Shown: in pieces, positions 35,023 to 44,500 of the stretch
How the letters are laid out: each line of letters starts with the position of its first letter
Numbering within the stretch: the stretch's first letter is position 1
DNA from: Pedobacter ureilyticus
GTDB lineage: Bacteria > Bacteroidota > Bacteroidia > Sphingobacteriales > Sphingobacteriaceae
DNA length: 64,000 nucleotides
Assembly (NCBI RefSeq): GCF_005925345.1
Contig: NZ_SSHJ01000003.1
Coordinates: forward strand, 186,001 to 250,000
Direction of reading: 5' to 3'
The notes under the pieces: model-generated
Told to the model about the DNA's origin: nothing
Databases searched by the model: none
What the model saw: the letters and a program-made list of their open reading frames with translations, nothing else
Position numbers and translations under genes: made by a program

Positions 35023-36516
35023 TTAAGCGAAAAACCCATGAATAAACCATTGTGCAGTAGTTTTGCTGTTATAATGACCTAATCTAAAAAGCCAGTAACG
35101 TTGCCCTTTTTCATCCTCTACCTGATAATAATCTCGATGTTTTCCTTCGTTAAGCCACCATTCTTGCTCAATTCTTTCTGGTCCATCAGCTTTTTTAATG
35201 CGATGTATTTCATTTTTATAAGTAAAAGTCATAGGTGGGTAATCTGGAATAGGTGCACTTACTTGTATGGGTTCGGGCTGGTTAAGCAATACCGTTGGAC
35301 GAGGTTTATGCATGGGCCATTCCGTTTCGGGTTGCTCTTTGAGATTGGTAACAGCTTTGATGCTGTTTTCTGGCCAATGGTGTTCTTGCGGTAAATATCT
35401 CCTGATGGCATTTTTGCCTGCTTTAATGCTAATTCTGTCCAGTAATTCTGCAATTTCTCCCAAATCAGTTGGTGTATCTGTCTGCCAAAAAGTTTCTTGT
35501 TGTTTTGGTAGTTCTTCTATTTTAGTCACTTTCATGATAAAAAGTTCGATACCTAAATCGGGTTCAATTTGTTTGATTTTAAGCTCGAACAATTTAAAAA
35601 GATGTTTGATATGGATAGAAGGTTGATTGGTGCCAATGGTAATCTGTTGCAGTTTGCCGTCTAAACGAAATGCACTTAACGTAGCATTTCTAACACCAAC
35701 ATCTTCTTTTTGTAATCTACTGCATAGGGTTTCTAACAAATTTGCTATGGCAATTTCAATTCCTTTTGCCGTTTGAATAGGTTCTAGACAATGCAGTCTT
35801 TCTTCATAAGGATTGGGTTCTGTGATAGGTTCAAATGCCTCTGGTTTACGGCCTAAGGCTTGCCCAATGCGTAAGTTGATTTCATCTCCAAAACGTCTGC
35901 GGAGGGTAGAAGGAGCAATGTGTATAAAGCTATCTATGCTATAGAACCCCAGTTTTTCCAACCGTTGTAAAGTGCTTTCTTCTAATTGTAATGCTTTTGG
36001 AGGTAGGTTTAGCAAATGCTTTAACTGCTCGTTAGGTTTAGCTATTTGTTCTTTTGCGTAGTGCGCTATGGCCCAAGCGGCGCCTAAAGTATCGGCTATA
36101 CCTATTTTTATATGATATTTTCCGTAAAAATGTGCTTTGATTTCTTCCACATGCTGTTCTTCGCTTTTCCATACGGTACAACCTGTAAGGTCTAAAAATA
36201 AGCCGTCTGGAGAGTTTAATGCTACATAAGGCGTGTAACGTATAAACCACTCGGCCATTGCTTTAAGTAATTTTTGTTCTTTTTGGGGGTAAAATTGAAA
36301 TGTTTGTAAATCCGACGATATGATCCTTGCATCGGCTAAAGGCATATTTGTACGTAAACCTTGTCTGTTGGCTTGTCTGCTAATCCTTACCATTATTTGC
36401 TTGTTACGCTCTTGAGCAATTAAAGCATAAGCTTGGCCTGCTAAGCTTTCTTGCTTAATTGCCATTTGGTCTGTAACCAAGTAAGGAAACCATATTGCTA
36501 AATACCTTTTGTTCAT
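35023..36516 (-). CDS. imuB: ImuB, Y-family polymerase-like mutasome hub
   Basis: A 497-residue Y-family-like protein. The N-terminal strand that carries the catalytic aspartate in active enzymes reads YLAIWFPYL here, and the usual SIDE motif reads SPDGLFLDLTG, so the catalytic Asp and Glu are missing or changed. This is the known state of ImuB, which acts as an adaptor between DnaE2 and the sliding clamp rather than as a polymerase. A helix-hairpin-helix region follows (LEKLGFYSIDSFIHI...RRRFGDEINLRIGQALG, quoted in part). The imuA stop codon overlaps its start by four bases, so the pair is translationally coupled. Confidence 0.92.
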   Translation of the reverse strand: MNKRYLAIWFPYLVTDQMAIKQESLAGQAYALIAQERNKQIMVRISRQANRQGLRTNMPLADARIISSDLQTFQFYPQKEQKLLKAMAEWFIRYTPYVALNSPDGLFLDLTGCTVWKSEEQHVEEIKAHFYGKYHIKIGIADTLGAAWAIAHYAKEQIAKPNEQLKHLLNLPPKALQLEESTLQRLEKLGFYSIDSFIHIAPSTLRRRFGDEINLRIGQALGRKPEAFEPITEPNPYEERLHCLEPIQTAKGIEIAIANLLETLCSRLQKEDVGVRNATLSAFRLDGKLQQITIGTNQPSIHIKHLFKLFELKIKQIEPDLGIELFIMKVTKIEELPKQQETFWQTDTPTDLGEIAELLDRISIKAGKNAIRRYLPQEHHWPENSIKAVTNLKEQPETEWPMHKPRPTVLLNQPEPIQVSAPIPDYPPMTFTYKNEIHRIKKADGPERIEQEWWLNEGKHRDYYQVEDEKGQRYWLFRLGHYNSKTTAQWFIHGFFA

Positions 36517-37247
36517 GAACCAATAGCTTGATGGGTAAAAAGATATGGCGCTGTGTTTTCAATAATAGCTAGTTCACCGTGATGATAACTTACTGTACAG
36601 CTCGCCGTATTGCCGTTGCGTACCTTTAGTAAGTCTACTTGCCATTTGGCAAATCCCACACCCGGAAGATGATTTTCGTTTTCGCTAACCAGTGGGGTGA
36701 TTTTCCATCTGGCCGCACAAGCGGTAGCATGGATATGTGCGGTTTGGGTGCGTAAAATAAAGCCAGTAACCCTACTTTTTTCTACGGTAAGCTGTAAACG
36801 TTGCGATTGGGCAAAAGTGATGTCTTCCAATTCGCTAATTACGCCACTTAAACTTTTGCATTTTAAGGCTTCTTCTGTTGCCCAAAGTATGTCTTTTTGT
36901 TTAACAAGGTTAATGAAGATGATTTGATGAGGTAATATGCCAAATTTTTTTAAGCCAACTGGAAATAATTGCCGCTGTTTGCCAATCCATATATAGATGC
37001 CATTTTGCTTATTCAACTTGCTAAGTAGCCCACTAATAAATGCGCTGGTACAAGCGGTGTGTTCTGGCTTTTCGCTTACAAATTCATGAATTGTGCCAGT
37101 AGGGAAGGTCTGGTTAGGGAAGTTATCCTCTAAAATTTTTAAACCTAGTTTGCTTTGATCACTTTGCGTCTTCGTTTTAAAACCCTCTAAATCGAGAATT
37201 TCACGTTGTAAGCGTTCTATAATGATTTTTTGAAGGGGATTTTGCAT
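36513..37247 (-). CDS. imuA: ImuA, RecA-like mutasome protein
   Basis: A 244-residue RecA-like protein. The family start is recognised by FPTGTIHEFVSEKPEHTA near residue 51, which covers a degraded Walker A region, followed by YIWIGKQRQLFPVGLKKFG and IFINLVKQKDILWATEEAL. It is the first gene of the imuA-imuB-dnaE2 unit. ImuA modulates RecA and the mutasome in other bacteria. Just upstream lies a cluster of TTTACTAA-type half-sites that is likely to be its operator. Confidence 0.9.
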   Translation of the reverse strand: MQNPLQKIIIERLQREILDLEGFKTKTQSDQSKLGLKILEDNFPNQTFPTGTIHEFVSEKPEHTACTSAFISGLLSKLNKQNGIYIWIGKQRQLFPVGLKKFGILPHQIIFINLVKQKDILWATEEALKCKSLSGVISELEDITFAQSQRLQLTVEKSRVTGFILRTQTAHIHATACAARWKITPLVSENENHLPGVGFAKWQVDLLKVRNGNTASCTVSYHHGELAIIENTAPYLFTHQAIGS

Positions 37248-37252
37248 TTCTT

Positions 37253-37294
37253 TTTACTAATATATTTAGTAAAATTAGTAAAAATATTAGCAAA
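37253..37294. promoter_or_regulatory. Clustered operator-like half-sites upstream of imuA
   Basis: The inverted pair TTTACTAA (37253-37260) and TTAGTAAA (37266-37273), with a 5-base spacer, is followed by another TTAGTAAA (37275-37282) and a variant TTAGCAAA (37287-37294). The cluster starts six bases from the imuA start codon, where a bound repressor would block transcription or its start. No LexA or S24-type regulator gene is in the window. Confidence 0.65.
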
Positions 37295-37439
37295 TATGTT
37301 TGTTGTTGATAAAATTTTTAGTTTTTAGAGGTTGTTTAATGAGCTGTAATAATTTGATAATTTGGTTTCGAAATATACTTTTATTTGCTGTTACGTGTTA
37401 ATTAAATAGTTTGTTAACAAAATTGCTTTTAATGATGTT

Positions 37440-38069
37440 TTATAAGTTTTCATAAGTTTGATCAACTAAGAAAGACAAAGCATTTTTTATTTTTTCTCTA
37501 CCATGGTCGCTTTTAAGATCCAATCCACAGAAAATACTACCGTTATAAGTTGTACTTAAATTAAGATAGTAAATTCCGGCAACCAAAATTGCGGCTATGG
37601 CTCTGTAGTCTTCGGATTTTTCTTTAAAATAAGGATCTGTGATATTCTGAAGAATAAGCTCTCCGTTTGCTTCTTGGTCTTCGGCTAGTTTTTTTAACGA
37701 ATTGCGTTGCTGAGATAGGCGCCACAAGAGCACTTTCTGAAATTCCTTGTTTTTATAAACATAATCAAACTGTTCTAAAAACATGCCTGTTAAAAAATCC
37801 TTGCCGCCGTCGGTAATTGTTTGTGGTATTTTTTCGCCCTTTACATTGCTCCAAAAATCTTGCGAGCTAATGTACTGGTCTAATAATTGGTCTGTTCCGC
37901 CAAAGTATTTGTAGATTAGTTTTTTGTCTAATCCGGCAGTTGCCGCAATATCATTTACCTTTAGTGCAGCATAGCCCTTGGTTTTTAAAATTTTTCCTAC
38001 CGCATCTAAAAACCTTTGCTTACTTTTTTCTTTGCTTCTTGCTGTGTTGGCAGCTATTTTTTTTTCCAT
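37440..38069 (-). CDS. TetR/AcrR-family transcriptional regulator
   Basis: A 209-residue repressor. The N-terminal helix-turn-helix spans about residues 18-62: FLDAVGKILKTKGYAALKV, then NDIAATAGLDKKLIYKYFGG. The C-terminal ligand domain is diverged, with no clear inducer motif. A palindrome 49 bp upstream lies between its own -7 box and a divergent one, which suggests autoregulation. It has no adjacent efflux or enzyme operon, which is unusual for the family. Confidence 0.9.
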   Translation of the reverse strand: MEKKIAANTARSKEKSKQRFLDAVGKILKTKGYAALKVNDIAATAGLDKKLIYKYFGGTDQLLDQYISSQDFWSNVKGEKIPQTITDGGKDFLTGMFLEQFDYVYKNKEFQKVLLWRLSQQRNSLKKLAEDQEANGELILQNITDPYFKEKSEDYRAIAAILVAGIYYLNLSTTYNGSIFCGLDLKSDHGREKIKNALSFLVDQTYENL

Positions 38070-38097
38070 AAGGTATAAAATGCTATTGTGGTAAGCA

Positions 38098-38105
38098 CAA
38101 AAATA
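38098..38105 (-). promoter_or_regulatory. -7 box of the TetR gene
   Basis: On the minus strand the sequence is TATTTTTG, an exact match to TAnnTTTG, 28 bases before the start codon of the TetR gene. Confidence 0.5.
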
Positions 38106-38117
38106 TTTTTAATAATA

Positions 38118-38131
38118 TCACTATTTAGTGA
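38118..38131. promoter_or_regulatory. Candidate TetR operator palindrome
   Basis: TCACTATTTAGTGA has perfect 6-bp arms around a TT centre. It lies 12 bases upstream of the TetR -7 box and 7 bases upstream of a plus-strand -7 box (38139-38146), the position expected for a repressor that controls two divergent promoters. Confidence 0.65.
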
Positions 38132-38138
38132 CTTTGTG

Positions 38139-38146
38139 TATATTTG
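38139..38146 (+). promoter_or_regulatory. Divergent -7 box facing a gene-free stretch
   Basis: TATATTTG matches the Bacteroidota -7 consensus. No -33 TTTG is seen at the usual distance; the operator palindrome occupies that spacer. The transcript it would start runs into the terminator at 38287-38317 without meeting an ORF. Confidence 0.4.
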
Positions 38147-38286
38147 TTAAAACTAGTTTTAAGACAACAGTTTACAAAGTAAGGAATTATATATTTTAAC
38201 AGCAATAAATACTCCCTACACTACCTTTTGAAGTAATAAAAATGGTTTAAATCTTAATGATATTTGTACGTTAACGTTAATCTCAT
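38147..38286 (+). ncRNA. Candidate small non-coding transcript
   Basis: This stretch lies between a divergent -7 box and a strong terminator on the same strand. The longest start-to-stop reading frames are about a dozen codons, so it does not encode a recognisable protein. It could be a small RNA of roughly 160 bases under TetR control, or the scar of a lost operon. It also contains a TTAACGTTAA palindrome (about 38271-38280). The call rests only on the flanking signals. Confidence 0.3.
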
Positions 38287-38317
38287 GCCCGCTGCCTAAT
38301 TTAGCGGGCTTTTTTTT
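38287..38317 (+). terminator. Strong rho-independent terminator without an upstream gene
   Basis: The stem GCCCGCT/AGCGGGC with a 9-base loop is followed by eight T residues. It works only on the plus strand; the minus-strand flank has no T run. The nearest plus-strand gene upstream is more than 10 kb away. Confidence 0.85.
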
Positions 38318-38366
38318 GCAATTATCTTATTGTAATTTGGGCGTTCTCTAAGGGGCGGGCTATCCG

Positions 38367-38567
38367 CTAAATCTTTTTGGTGTTGCTGTAGTAAACAAGT
38401 GAATGCTTGGGCCACAAAAAGGATACCGCTGCTATCCCTAACGCAAAGACCATCTTCGTAGCAACAGGCTCAAGTACATGGGAGCTTAAGAACAGTACAA
38501 TCGCTGAGAGTAAAAGTGTTTTTTGAATAGGCTTGTGTATAAACAAGGGGCTTAGGCACAAATCCAA
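38367..38567 (-). CDS. Possible small membrane protein
   Basis: A 66-residue ORF with two hydrophobic segments (TLLLSAIVLFLSSHVLEPV and MVFALGIAAVSFLW) and a short polar tail. It starts 15 bases before the amylase stop codon on the same strand, so it could be translationally coupled to it. I recognise no family, and it may be a chance ORF. Confidence 0.4.
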   Translation of the reverse strand: MDLCLSPLFIHKPIQKTLLLSAIVLFLSSHVLEPVATKMVFALGIAAVSFLWPKHSLVYYSNTKKI

Positions 38568-40030
38568 ACCGAAACCGAACCAGCTTGGCAGTTGAAATTT
38601 GCCCAGCCATCTTCTTCTACTGTAATTTCTTGCTGTGTATGCCCTAATGCATCAACCATCTTTTTGCCCGCATACCTACTTCCCATTTCCATACGTTTAT
38701 AGCCGTCTTCTCCGTTAGAAAGTACTACAGCCAACCCCGAATTGTCTTCGTTACCTTCTCTGGTCCAGCCAATGCAATTGGCATGATCTAAATAATCACG
38801 TTGTAGGCCGTAAGCCTGATGTTTTCTAAGCTGTAACAAAGTTTCTAGTTGTGGCAAATGCCCTATGGTAACCTGGTGGTCTTGTCCATCAGTGCCTTTA
38901 TCGGTATAGGTAGAACCATACAAATCTGTATAAAAAACACAAGGGTACCCGGCTTCTCTAAGTAATATCAAGGCATAGGCATGTGCCCTAAACCAAGGTT
39001 CTACAATCTGCTCTAAAGATTGCAGTGGTTGGGTGTCGTGGTTTTCTACAAAAGTAACGGCTAGCTCTGGTCTTGTTGCCACAAGTGTATCATCAAAAAT
39101 TTGCATTAAATTATAATCATTTCCCATTTTAGAGGCCCGAGAAAAATTGGCTTGAAGACAAGTGTCAAACAATGACATCCTTGCTTCGGTAAGGTCTGCA
39201 TAGGTTAATAAAGATTGCAGGTCATTGGGTGCCCAATATTCGCCCACGGTAAATAGCTCTTTCTGTAGGGTTCCTCTTAAATGATCTAACCATTCGTTGT
39301 AAAAATTTGCTGGCATGTGCTTAATGGCATCTAAGCGAAAACCATCAAAGCCCAAAGTCTGGTGCAGCCATATTCCCCAGGCTTTAAGTTCTTCACGTAC
39401 GGCAGGGTTTCTAAAATCGATATCAGAAAGCATCAAATAATCGTAGTTGCCGTTTTCCTGATCTAATACTTCTTCCCAACCATCGCCATATTGATTTTGT
39501 ATACTGTATAATGCTGTTTCTCCAGTTTTATGATCGTAATCTACACCACTAAAACATTGAAAATCCCACTGGAAATTAGAATATTTACCATTTCTACCTG
39601 GGTAAGTAAAGCGTGTAAAAGCATCAATTTCAAAAGGTTCTGATGTAAATTCGTTTCTGTTTTGAGGATCGACCTTTCTCACTGTAACTGGCTCGGCCTC
39701 GTCGCCACCACCCAAATGATTAAGTACAATATCTACATACACTTGCAAACCTACCTCTTGCGCACTTTTAATAGCGGTTACCAGCTCTTCTTTTGTGCCA
39801 TACTTTGTTCTTATACTTCCTTTTTGGTCAAATTCCCCAAGGTCGTAAAGATCATAAGAATCATAACCTATAGAATTTGCACCAGCCATGCCTTTATGCA
39901 TGGGCGGTAACCATAAACTATCAAATCCTTTAGCCTTTAAATCTTTTGCATCAGCAGTTAATTTTTTCCATAAACTGCCATCGGCGGGGTAGTACCATTC
40001 AAAGTACTGTAACATGGTAAAGTTTTCCAT
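38552..40030 (-). CDS. Cytoplasmic alpha-amylase (GH13)
   Basis: A 492-residue glycoside hydrolase of family GH13, close to the liquefying/cytoplasmic AmyA group. The four GH13 regions are present: DIVLNH near residue 100, GFRLDAIKHM with nucleophile D234, VGEYWAP with acid/base E264, and FVENHDTQP with D332. It lacks a signal peptide and starts MENFTMLQYFEWYYPADGS, as in the cytosolic enzymes that break down stored or imported alpha-glucans. No other glucan gene is nearby, so it does not belong to a visible utilisation locus. Confidence 0.95.
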   Translation of the reverse strand: MENFTMLQYFEWYYPADGSLWKKLTADAKDLKAKGFDSLWLPPMHKGMAGANSIGYDSYDLYDLGEFDQKGSIRTKYGTKEELVTAIKSAQEVGLQVYVDIVLNHLGGGDEAEPVTVRKVDPQNRNEFTSEPFEIDAFTRFTYPGRNGKYSNFQWDFQCFSGVDYDHKTGETALYSIQNQYGDGWEEVLDQENGNYDYLMLSDIDFRNPAVREELKAWGIWLHQTLGFDGFRLDAIKHMPANFYNEWLDHLRGTLQKELFTVGEYWAPNDLQSLLTYADLTEARMSLFDTCLQANFSRASKMGNDYNLMQIFDDTLVATRPELAVTFVENHDTQPLQSLEQIVEPWFRAHAYALILLREAGYPCVFYTDLYGSTYTDKGTDGQDHQVTIGHLPQLETLLQLRKHQAYGLQRDYLDHANCIGWTREGNEDNSGLAVVLSNGEDGYKRMEMGSRYAGKKMVDALGHTQQEITVEEDGWANFNCQAGSVSVWICA

Positions 40031-40246
40031 TATGTTATTTTAGACAGATAAGTTTGGTGTTTTATGCGATTTCACCAACTGCCAAACTAACAACAAATAC
40101 AGATTAAATGTTTTTATAAAAATAATGTGGGTTTGCCAAACAAAGAGGAACCACAACTGTTTTTATTCCGGAACAAGCGGACTGACGGAAGATGGGAAAC
40201 CGGAAGGTCCGCTAATGTTTCCGCTCAATCCATTAATTTTTCTAAT

Positions 40247-40432
40247 ATGTCGAAAAACTCTACAGATACTAATGTGTCTAAATTACAGCAAGATGCGCCG
40301 GTAAGTGCGTTACCCCAACTTTCCAATTCATCAGCGCAGTCCGTTACTACTTCAATAAAAAATAGTTCGTCAGCAGAGCTGCCTAAGCCATTTTTTCTAT
40401 ATCCTAAAGATGGGCTTTACGGTTTGTTATAG
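40247..40432 (+). CDS. Possible small Ser/Asn-rich protein
   Basis: A 61-residue ORF that starts at an ATG; an in-frame GTG at 40127 would add 40 residues. The N-terminal two-thirds is rich in Ser, Asn, Thr and Gln, and the C-terminus is PKPFFLYPKDGLYGLL. I recognise no family. A 10-bp stem-loop lies 22 bp downstream, which supports transcription. It may be real or a chance frame. Confidence 0.35.
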   Translation: MSKNSTDTNVSKLQQDAPVSALPQLSNSSAQSVTTSIKNSSSAELPKPFFLYPKDGLYGLL

Positions 40433-40454
40433 ATAACAAGCCCAGTGTTTGGTC

Positions 40455-40480
40455 ATGTAGCTATTCATTAATAGCTACAT
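40455..40480. other. 10-bp stem-loop between convergent ORFs
   Basis: ATGTAGCTAT (40455-40464) pairs perfectly with ATAGCTACAT (40471-40480) around a 6-base loop. There is no clear T run, so it may be an RNA-stabilising hairpin or a weak terminator. Confidence 0.5.
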
Positions 40481-40569
40481 TGTTAGGTGCAAGCTTGCTT
40501 AAATTTATGATTTGTTGTCCTCTGGTGTTTTAGCTTTAATCTATAAGTTTTTTTTGGAGGGTACATTAA

Positions 40570-40938
40570 CTATTTTTTAGTTACTCTATAGTTGCGTTTT
40601 TCAAAATACTGGGCAATTCCAATTCCTACTAAATACCTTTTTAAAGCATTTCGTTTCCAAATTGGAATTAAGAAAAGTAATGTTAAGCAAAAGGTAGCGG
40701 CCATAAACCCCTTAATGTGGCTGCCTAAAAATATTGATAAAGAGAATGAGAGTGTAGCGATAATAAGGAATATCACTAATAAAAATGCAAATATAATGGC
40801 AGTATTTGTAAGCAAACTTGCTAGTAAATGCCATAAAGTTCCAAGTGTTTTATGTTTTTGTATGTTTAATCTTGTTTCAGCACGATTTTTTAATGTATCA
40901 AAACGGCTGCCTACTAAATGAAGTAACTTTTTCTGCAT
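40570..40938 (-). CDS. Hypothetical two-helix membrane protein (holin-like)
   Basis: A 122-residue protein with an amphipathic N-terminus and two long hydrophobic helices (IIFAFLLVIFLIIATLSFSL and GFMAATFCLTLLFLIPIW), ending in a basic tail. The pattern resembles proteins annotated as phage-holin-like superfamily III in non-phage contexts. There is no phage gene around it, so a lytic role is unlikely. Function unknown. Confidence 0.7.
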   Translation of the reverse strand: MQKKLLHLVGSRFDTLKNRAETRLNIQKHKTLGTLWHLLASLLTNTAIIFAFLLVIFLIIATLSFSLSIFLGSHIKGFMAATFCLTLLFLIPIWKRNALKRYLVGIGIAQYFEKRNYRVTKK

Positions 40939-41087
40939 ATTTATTTTTTTGTATTAAATTAACCTGTTGTTATAAAAAATGTTTGCCAAAAGTTCAGATT
41001 AGCTGTAAAGACAATTAAATCGCATAGATAAATTTACATGGTACTTGTGCAAGATCATTGTAACATTTAGCTTTAAAAATTGCTTTT

Positions 41088-41510
41088 GTGCATCATTTCT
41101 TTAATTTTGCTACATTGAAAAAAGCATTACACCTATTACTTTTAAGTTTTTACTTGCTTTCATGTACCGAGTTGCATGAACTAACAAAGCTGCCTGTGCT
41201 TTTTCAGCATTATTTTGAGCATAAAAGTCTAGATAAAGACATCACCTTCTTGACTTACCTAGAACATCATTACAACGATGTGCCTCATACAGATAACGAC
41301 AAGGAGAGGGATGATCAGTTACCTTTTAAAACACATGAGCTTTTTGCTAGCATTGTGATTAGTCCGGCTTTGCCGGTATCTTTTGAGGTCATTCCTAAAA
41401 AAGCCTATAAAATTCTTCCTAAACAAAAAATTCCCATCAATAACGATCATATTCCCAATTCGGCATTTGCCGGAAAAATTTGGCAACCGCCAAAGGCTAT
41501 TCTTTCTTAA
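41088..41510 (+). CDS. Lipoprotein-like protein upstream of the metal efflux genes
   Basis: A 140-residue protein beginning at GTG. It has a hydrophobic N-terminus ending in LLSC with a possible lipobox cysteine at 26, then a His- and acid-rich part (HELTKLPVLFQHYFEHK, then HHYNDVPHTDNDKERDDQ). Similar short proteins precede CusA-type efflux genes in Bacteroidota, which suggests a link to metal handling; a metal-binding role is inferred only from the His content. It is separated from the efflux gene by 60 bp with a short hairpin. Confidence 0.7.
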   Translation: MHHFFNFATLKKALHLLLLSFYLLSCTELHELTKLPVLFQHYFEHKSLDKDITFLTYLEHHYNDVPHTDNDKERDDQLPFKTHELFASIVISPALPVSFEVIPKKAYKILPKQKIPINNDHIPNSAFAGKIWQPPKAILS

Positions 41511-41519
41511 TATTTTTTA

Positions 41520-41536
41520 ACGACGGTAATCGTCGT
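41520..41536. promoter_or_regulatory. Short inverted repeat upstream of the efflux gene
   Basis: ACGACG and CGTCGT flank a 5-base centre, 35 bp upstream of the efflux start codon. It could be an operator or a small RNA hairpin; arms of 6 bp do not settle this. Confidence 0.35.
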
Positions 41537-41570
41537 AAATGATTTTTTAGAAACGAAATCCACATTTTTC

Positions 41571-44500
41571 ATGCTGAATAAAATAATTGAGTTTGCCATC
41601 AAAAACAAACTCATTGTAGGGCTATTTACTATTGCCCTTATTATATATGGTAGCTTTGAGCTTACCAAATTACCGATTGATGCCGTACCTGACATCACCA
41701 ACAATCAGGTACAAATTATTACCACGGCTCCATCTTACGGTGCTACAGATATTGAACGATTGGTTACTTTTCCGGTAGAGCAGGCCAATAGTAATATTGC
41801 TGGGATCAAGGAGATTAGAAGTTACAGTCGCTTTGGACTTTCTTTAGTAACCTTGGTTTTTAACGATGATGTAGACGTATATTGGGCTCGCCAGCAGGTG
41901 GCAGAGCGCCTTTTGGTGGTACAAGAACAGATCCCGAAAGGAATAGGGAAACCAGAAATGGGGCCAATTTCTACTGGCTTGGGCGAGATTTACCAATATG
42001 CAGTTAAACCTAAAAAGGGTTACGAAAAACGCTATGACATTACCGAATTGCGTACCATACAAGATTGGGTAGTTAGAAGGCAATTGCTGGGTGTTAAAGG
42101 CGTAGCCGAAGTAAGCAGTTTTGGCGGTAAGTTGAAACAATATCAAGTAACTATAGATCCGAATAAATTGGTGGCGAACAAAGTAACTATCGCCGAAATT
42201 TTTGATGCTTTAGAAAACAACAATCAAAACACTGGCGGTGCTTACATCGAAAAACAAGCTTCGGTACTATACATTAGAAGTGAGGGCTTAATTGGCAGTA
42301 AAGAAGATATTGAAAACGTAGTGGTGCGCACTAACGACAGTTCGATGCCATTGTTAATTAGAGATGTAGCCAATGTAGAAATCGGTGCTGCCACCAGGTA
42401 CGGTGCTTTAACTTTTAACAACGAAGGCGAGGTTTCTGGTGCCATTGTAATGATGTTGAAAGGCGCCAATAGCAACGTGGTGATCGATAACATCAAAGCT
42501 AAAATTGAACAGATTGCTGAAACTTTGCCAGAAGGCGTAGAGATTGTGCCTTTCTTAGATCGAACCAGCATGGTAAATAATGCCATTAAAACCGTAGAAA
42601 CCAATTTGCTAGAAGGTGCGCTGATTGTGGTTTTTGTATTGGTTATTTTTTTAGGCAACCTCAGAGCGGGTTTCATAGTGGCATCGGTTATTCCACTTTC
42701 AATGTTGTTTGCCATTATCATGATGAACATTTTTGGAGTGAGTGGCAACTTGATGAGTTTAGGTGCCCTAGATTTTGGGTTGATTGTAGATGGTGCGGTA
42801 ATTATTGTTGAAGCAGTGATGCACCAACTTGGTCATAGCAAGAAGTTTGCTGGTATTTCTTTCCTTAAACAAGACCAAATGGATTTGGAAGTGAAAAGTG
42901 CTTCCTCTAAAATGATGAACAGTGCCGTTTTCGGTCAAATTATTATCCTCATTGTTTATCTGCCAATTTTCAGTTTGCAGGGTATTGAAGGCAAAATGTT
43001 TAAGCCAATGGCGCAAACTGTTGCTTTTGCTTTGTTAGGTGCTTTTATTTTATCGCTTACTTATATCCCAATGATGTCTAGCTTGTTTTTAAGCAAGAAG
43101 ATTAAAACGGAACCTAATATTTCTGACAAGGCGATGGCTAAAGTAGAAAACCGTTACGAGCGATTATTGCAAAAAGTATTGGGTTTCCCCAAAACTGTGC
43201 TTGTTATTGTGTTGGGTTTGTTTGTTACTGCAGTTGTGATTTTAGCCAATTTGGGTGGCGAGTTTATCCCATCTATAGAAGAAGCCGATTTCGCGGTAGA
43301 AACGAGGGTGCTTTCGGGCAGTAACCTGAACACTACCATAGAAAACGTACAGAAAGTAGCGGGCATCCTTAAAGAAAGATTTCCTGAGGTGAAAAATATT
43401 GTGACCAAAATTGGCAGTAGTGAAGTGCCAACAGAACCGCTACCAATGGATATGGGAGATATGATCATCAACCTTAAACCCAAAAGTGAGTGGACTTCGG
43501 CCAAAAGTTTTGATGAATTAGCCGAAAAAATGGGCGAAGCGTCGAGCGAAATTCCTGGGGTAACTACAAGTTTTCAGTTTCCGGTGCAAATGCGTTTTAA
43601 TGAGTTGATGACTGGCGCCAGACAAGATGTAGTGTGTAAGATTTTTGGGGAGGATTTTGATACACTTGCGCTTTACGCTAAAAAACTGGGCAATTTGGTG
43701 CGTACCGTAAACGGAGCGACAGAAATGTACGTAGAACAAATTACGGGAACGCCACAGATTGTGATCCAATATAACAGGGCAACCATAGCACAATATGGGC
43801 TAAACATTGCCGATATCAATAGAAATGTAAATACTGCTTTTGCTGGGCAAAGTACAGGTTTAGTGTTTGAAGGAGAAAAGCGATTCGATCTAGTAGTTCG
43901 TTTACAGAACGATAAACGTAGAGACATTAAGGATGTACAAAATCTACTGATCCCTACACCAGATGGCAGTCAAATTCCACTTTCGCAAGTGGCAGATGTG
44001 GCTTTGGTAAATAGTCCAAGCCAAATCCAAAGGGAAGATACCAAACGTAGAATTTTGGTAGGCTTTAACGTAAGCGGTAGAGATGTAGAGAGCATCGTAA
44101 CCGAACTGCAAGAAAAAGTTAAGGCCCAAATTAAGTTGCCAACGGGTTATGCCATCACTTACGGCGGTTCTTTCGAAAACCTAAACGAAGCAAAGTCGAG
44201 GTTGATGGTTGCCGTTCCAGTTTCGTTAATCTTAATTTTTTTATTACTGTACTTCGCCTTTGGTTCTATTAAGTACGGTTTGCTTATTTACACGGCCATT
44301 CCTTTATCGGCCATTGGCGGCATTTTCTTATTGGCGCTTCGCGGATTGCCTTTCAGTATCAGTGCTGGTGTAGGTTTTATTGCCTTGTTTGGTATTGCGG
44401 TGCTCAACGGAATTGTATTGGTAGCCGAGTTTAATAACATTAAAAAAACAGGAGAACAGGATATGAAAAAAGTGGTAATGAAAGGCACAAAAACACGTTT

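Noticed and set aside
35023-36516. Active DNA polymerase IV or V
   Set aside because: The catalytic Asp is replaced (YLAIWFPYL) and the SIDE motif reads SPDG; the neighbours show this is ImuB.
40570-40938. Phage holin and hence a prophage remnant
   Set aside because: No phage structural, integrase or lysis gene is nearby; such holin-like proteins occur in many non-phage contexts.
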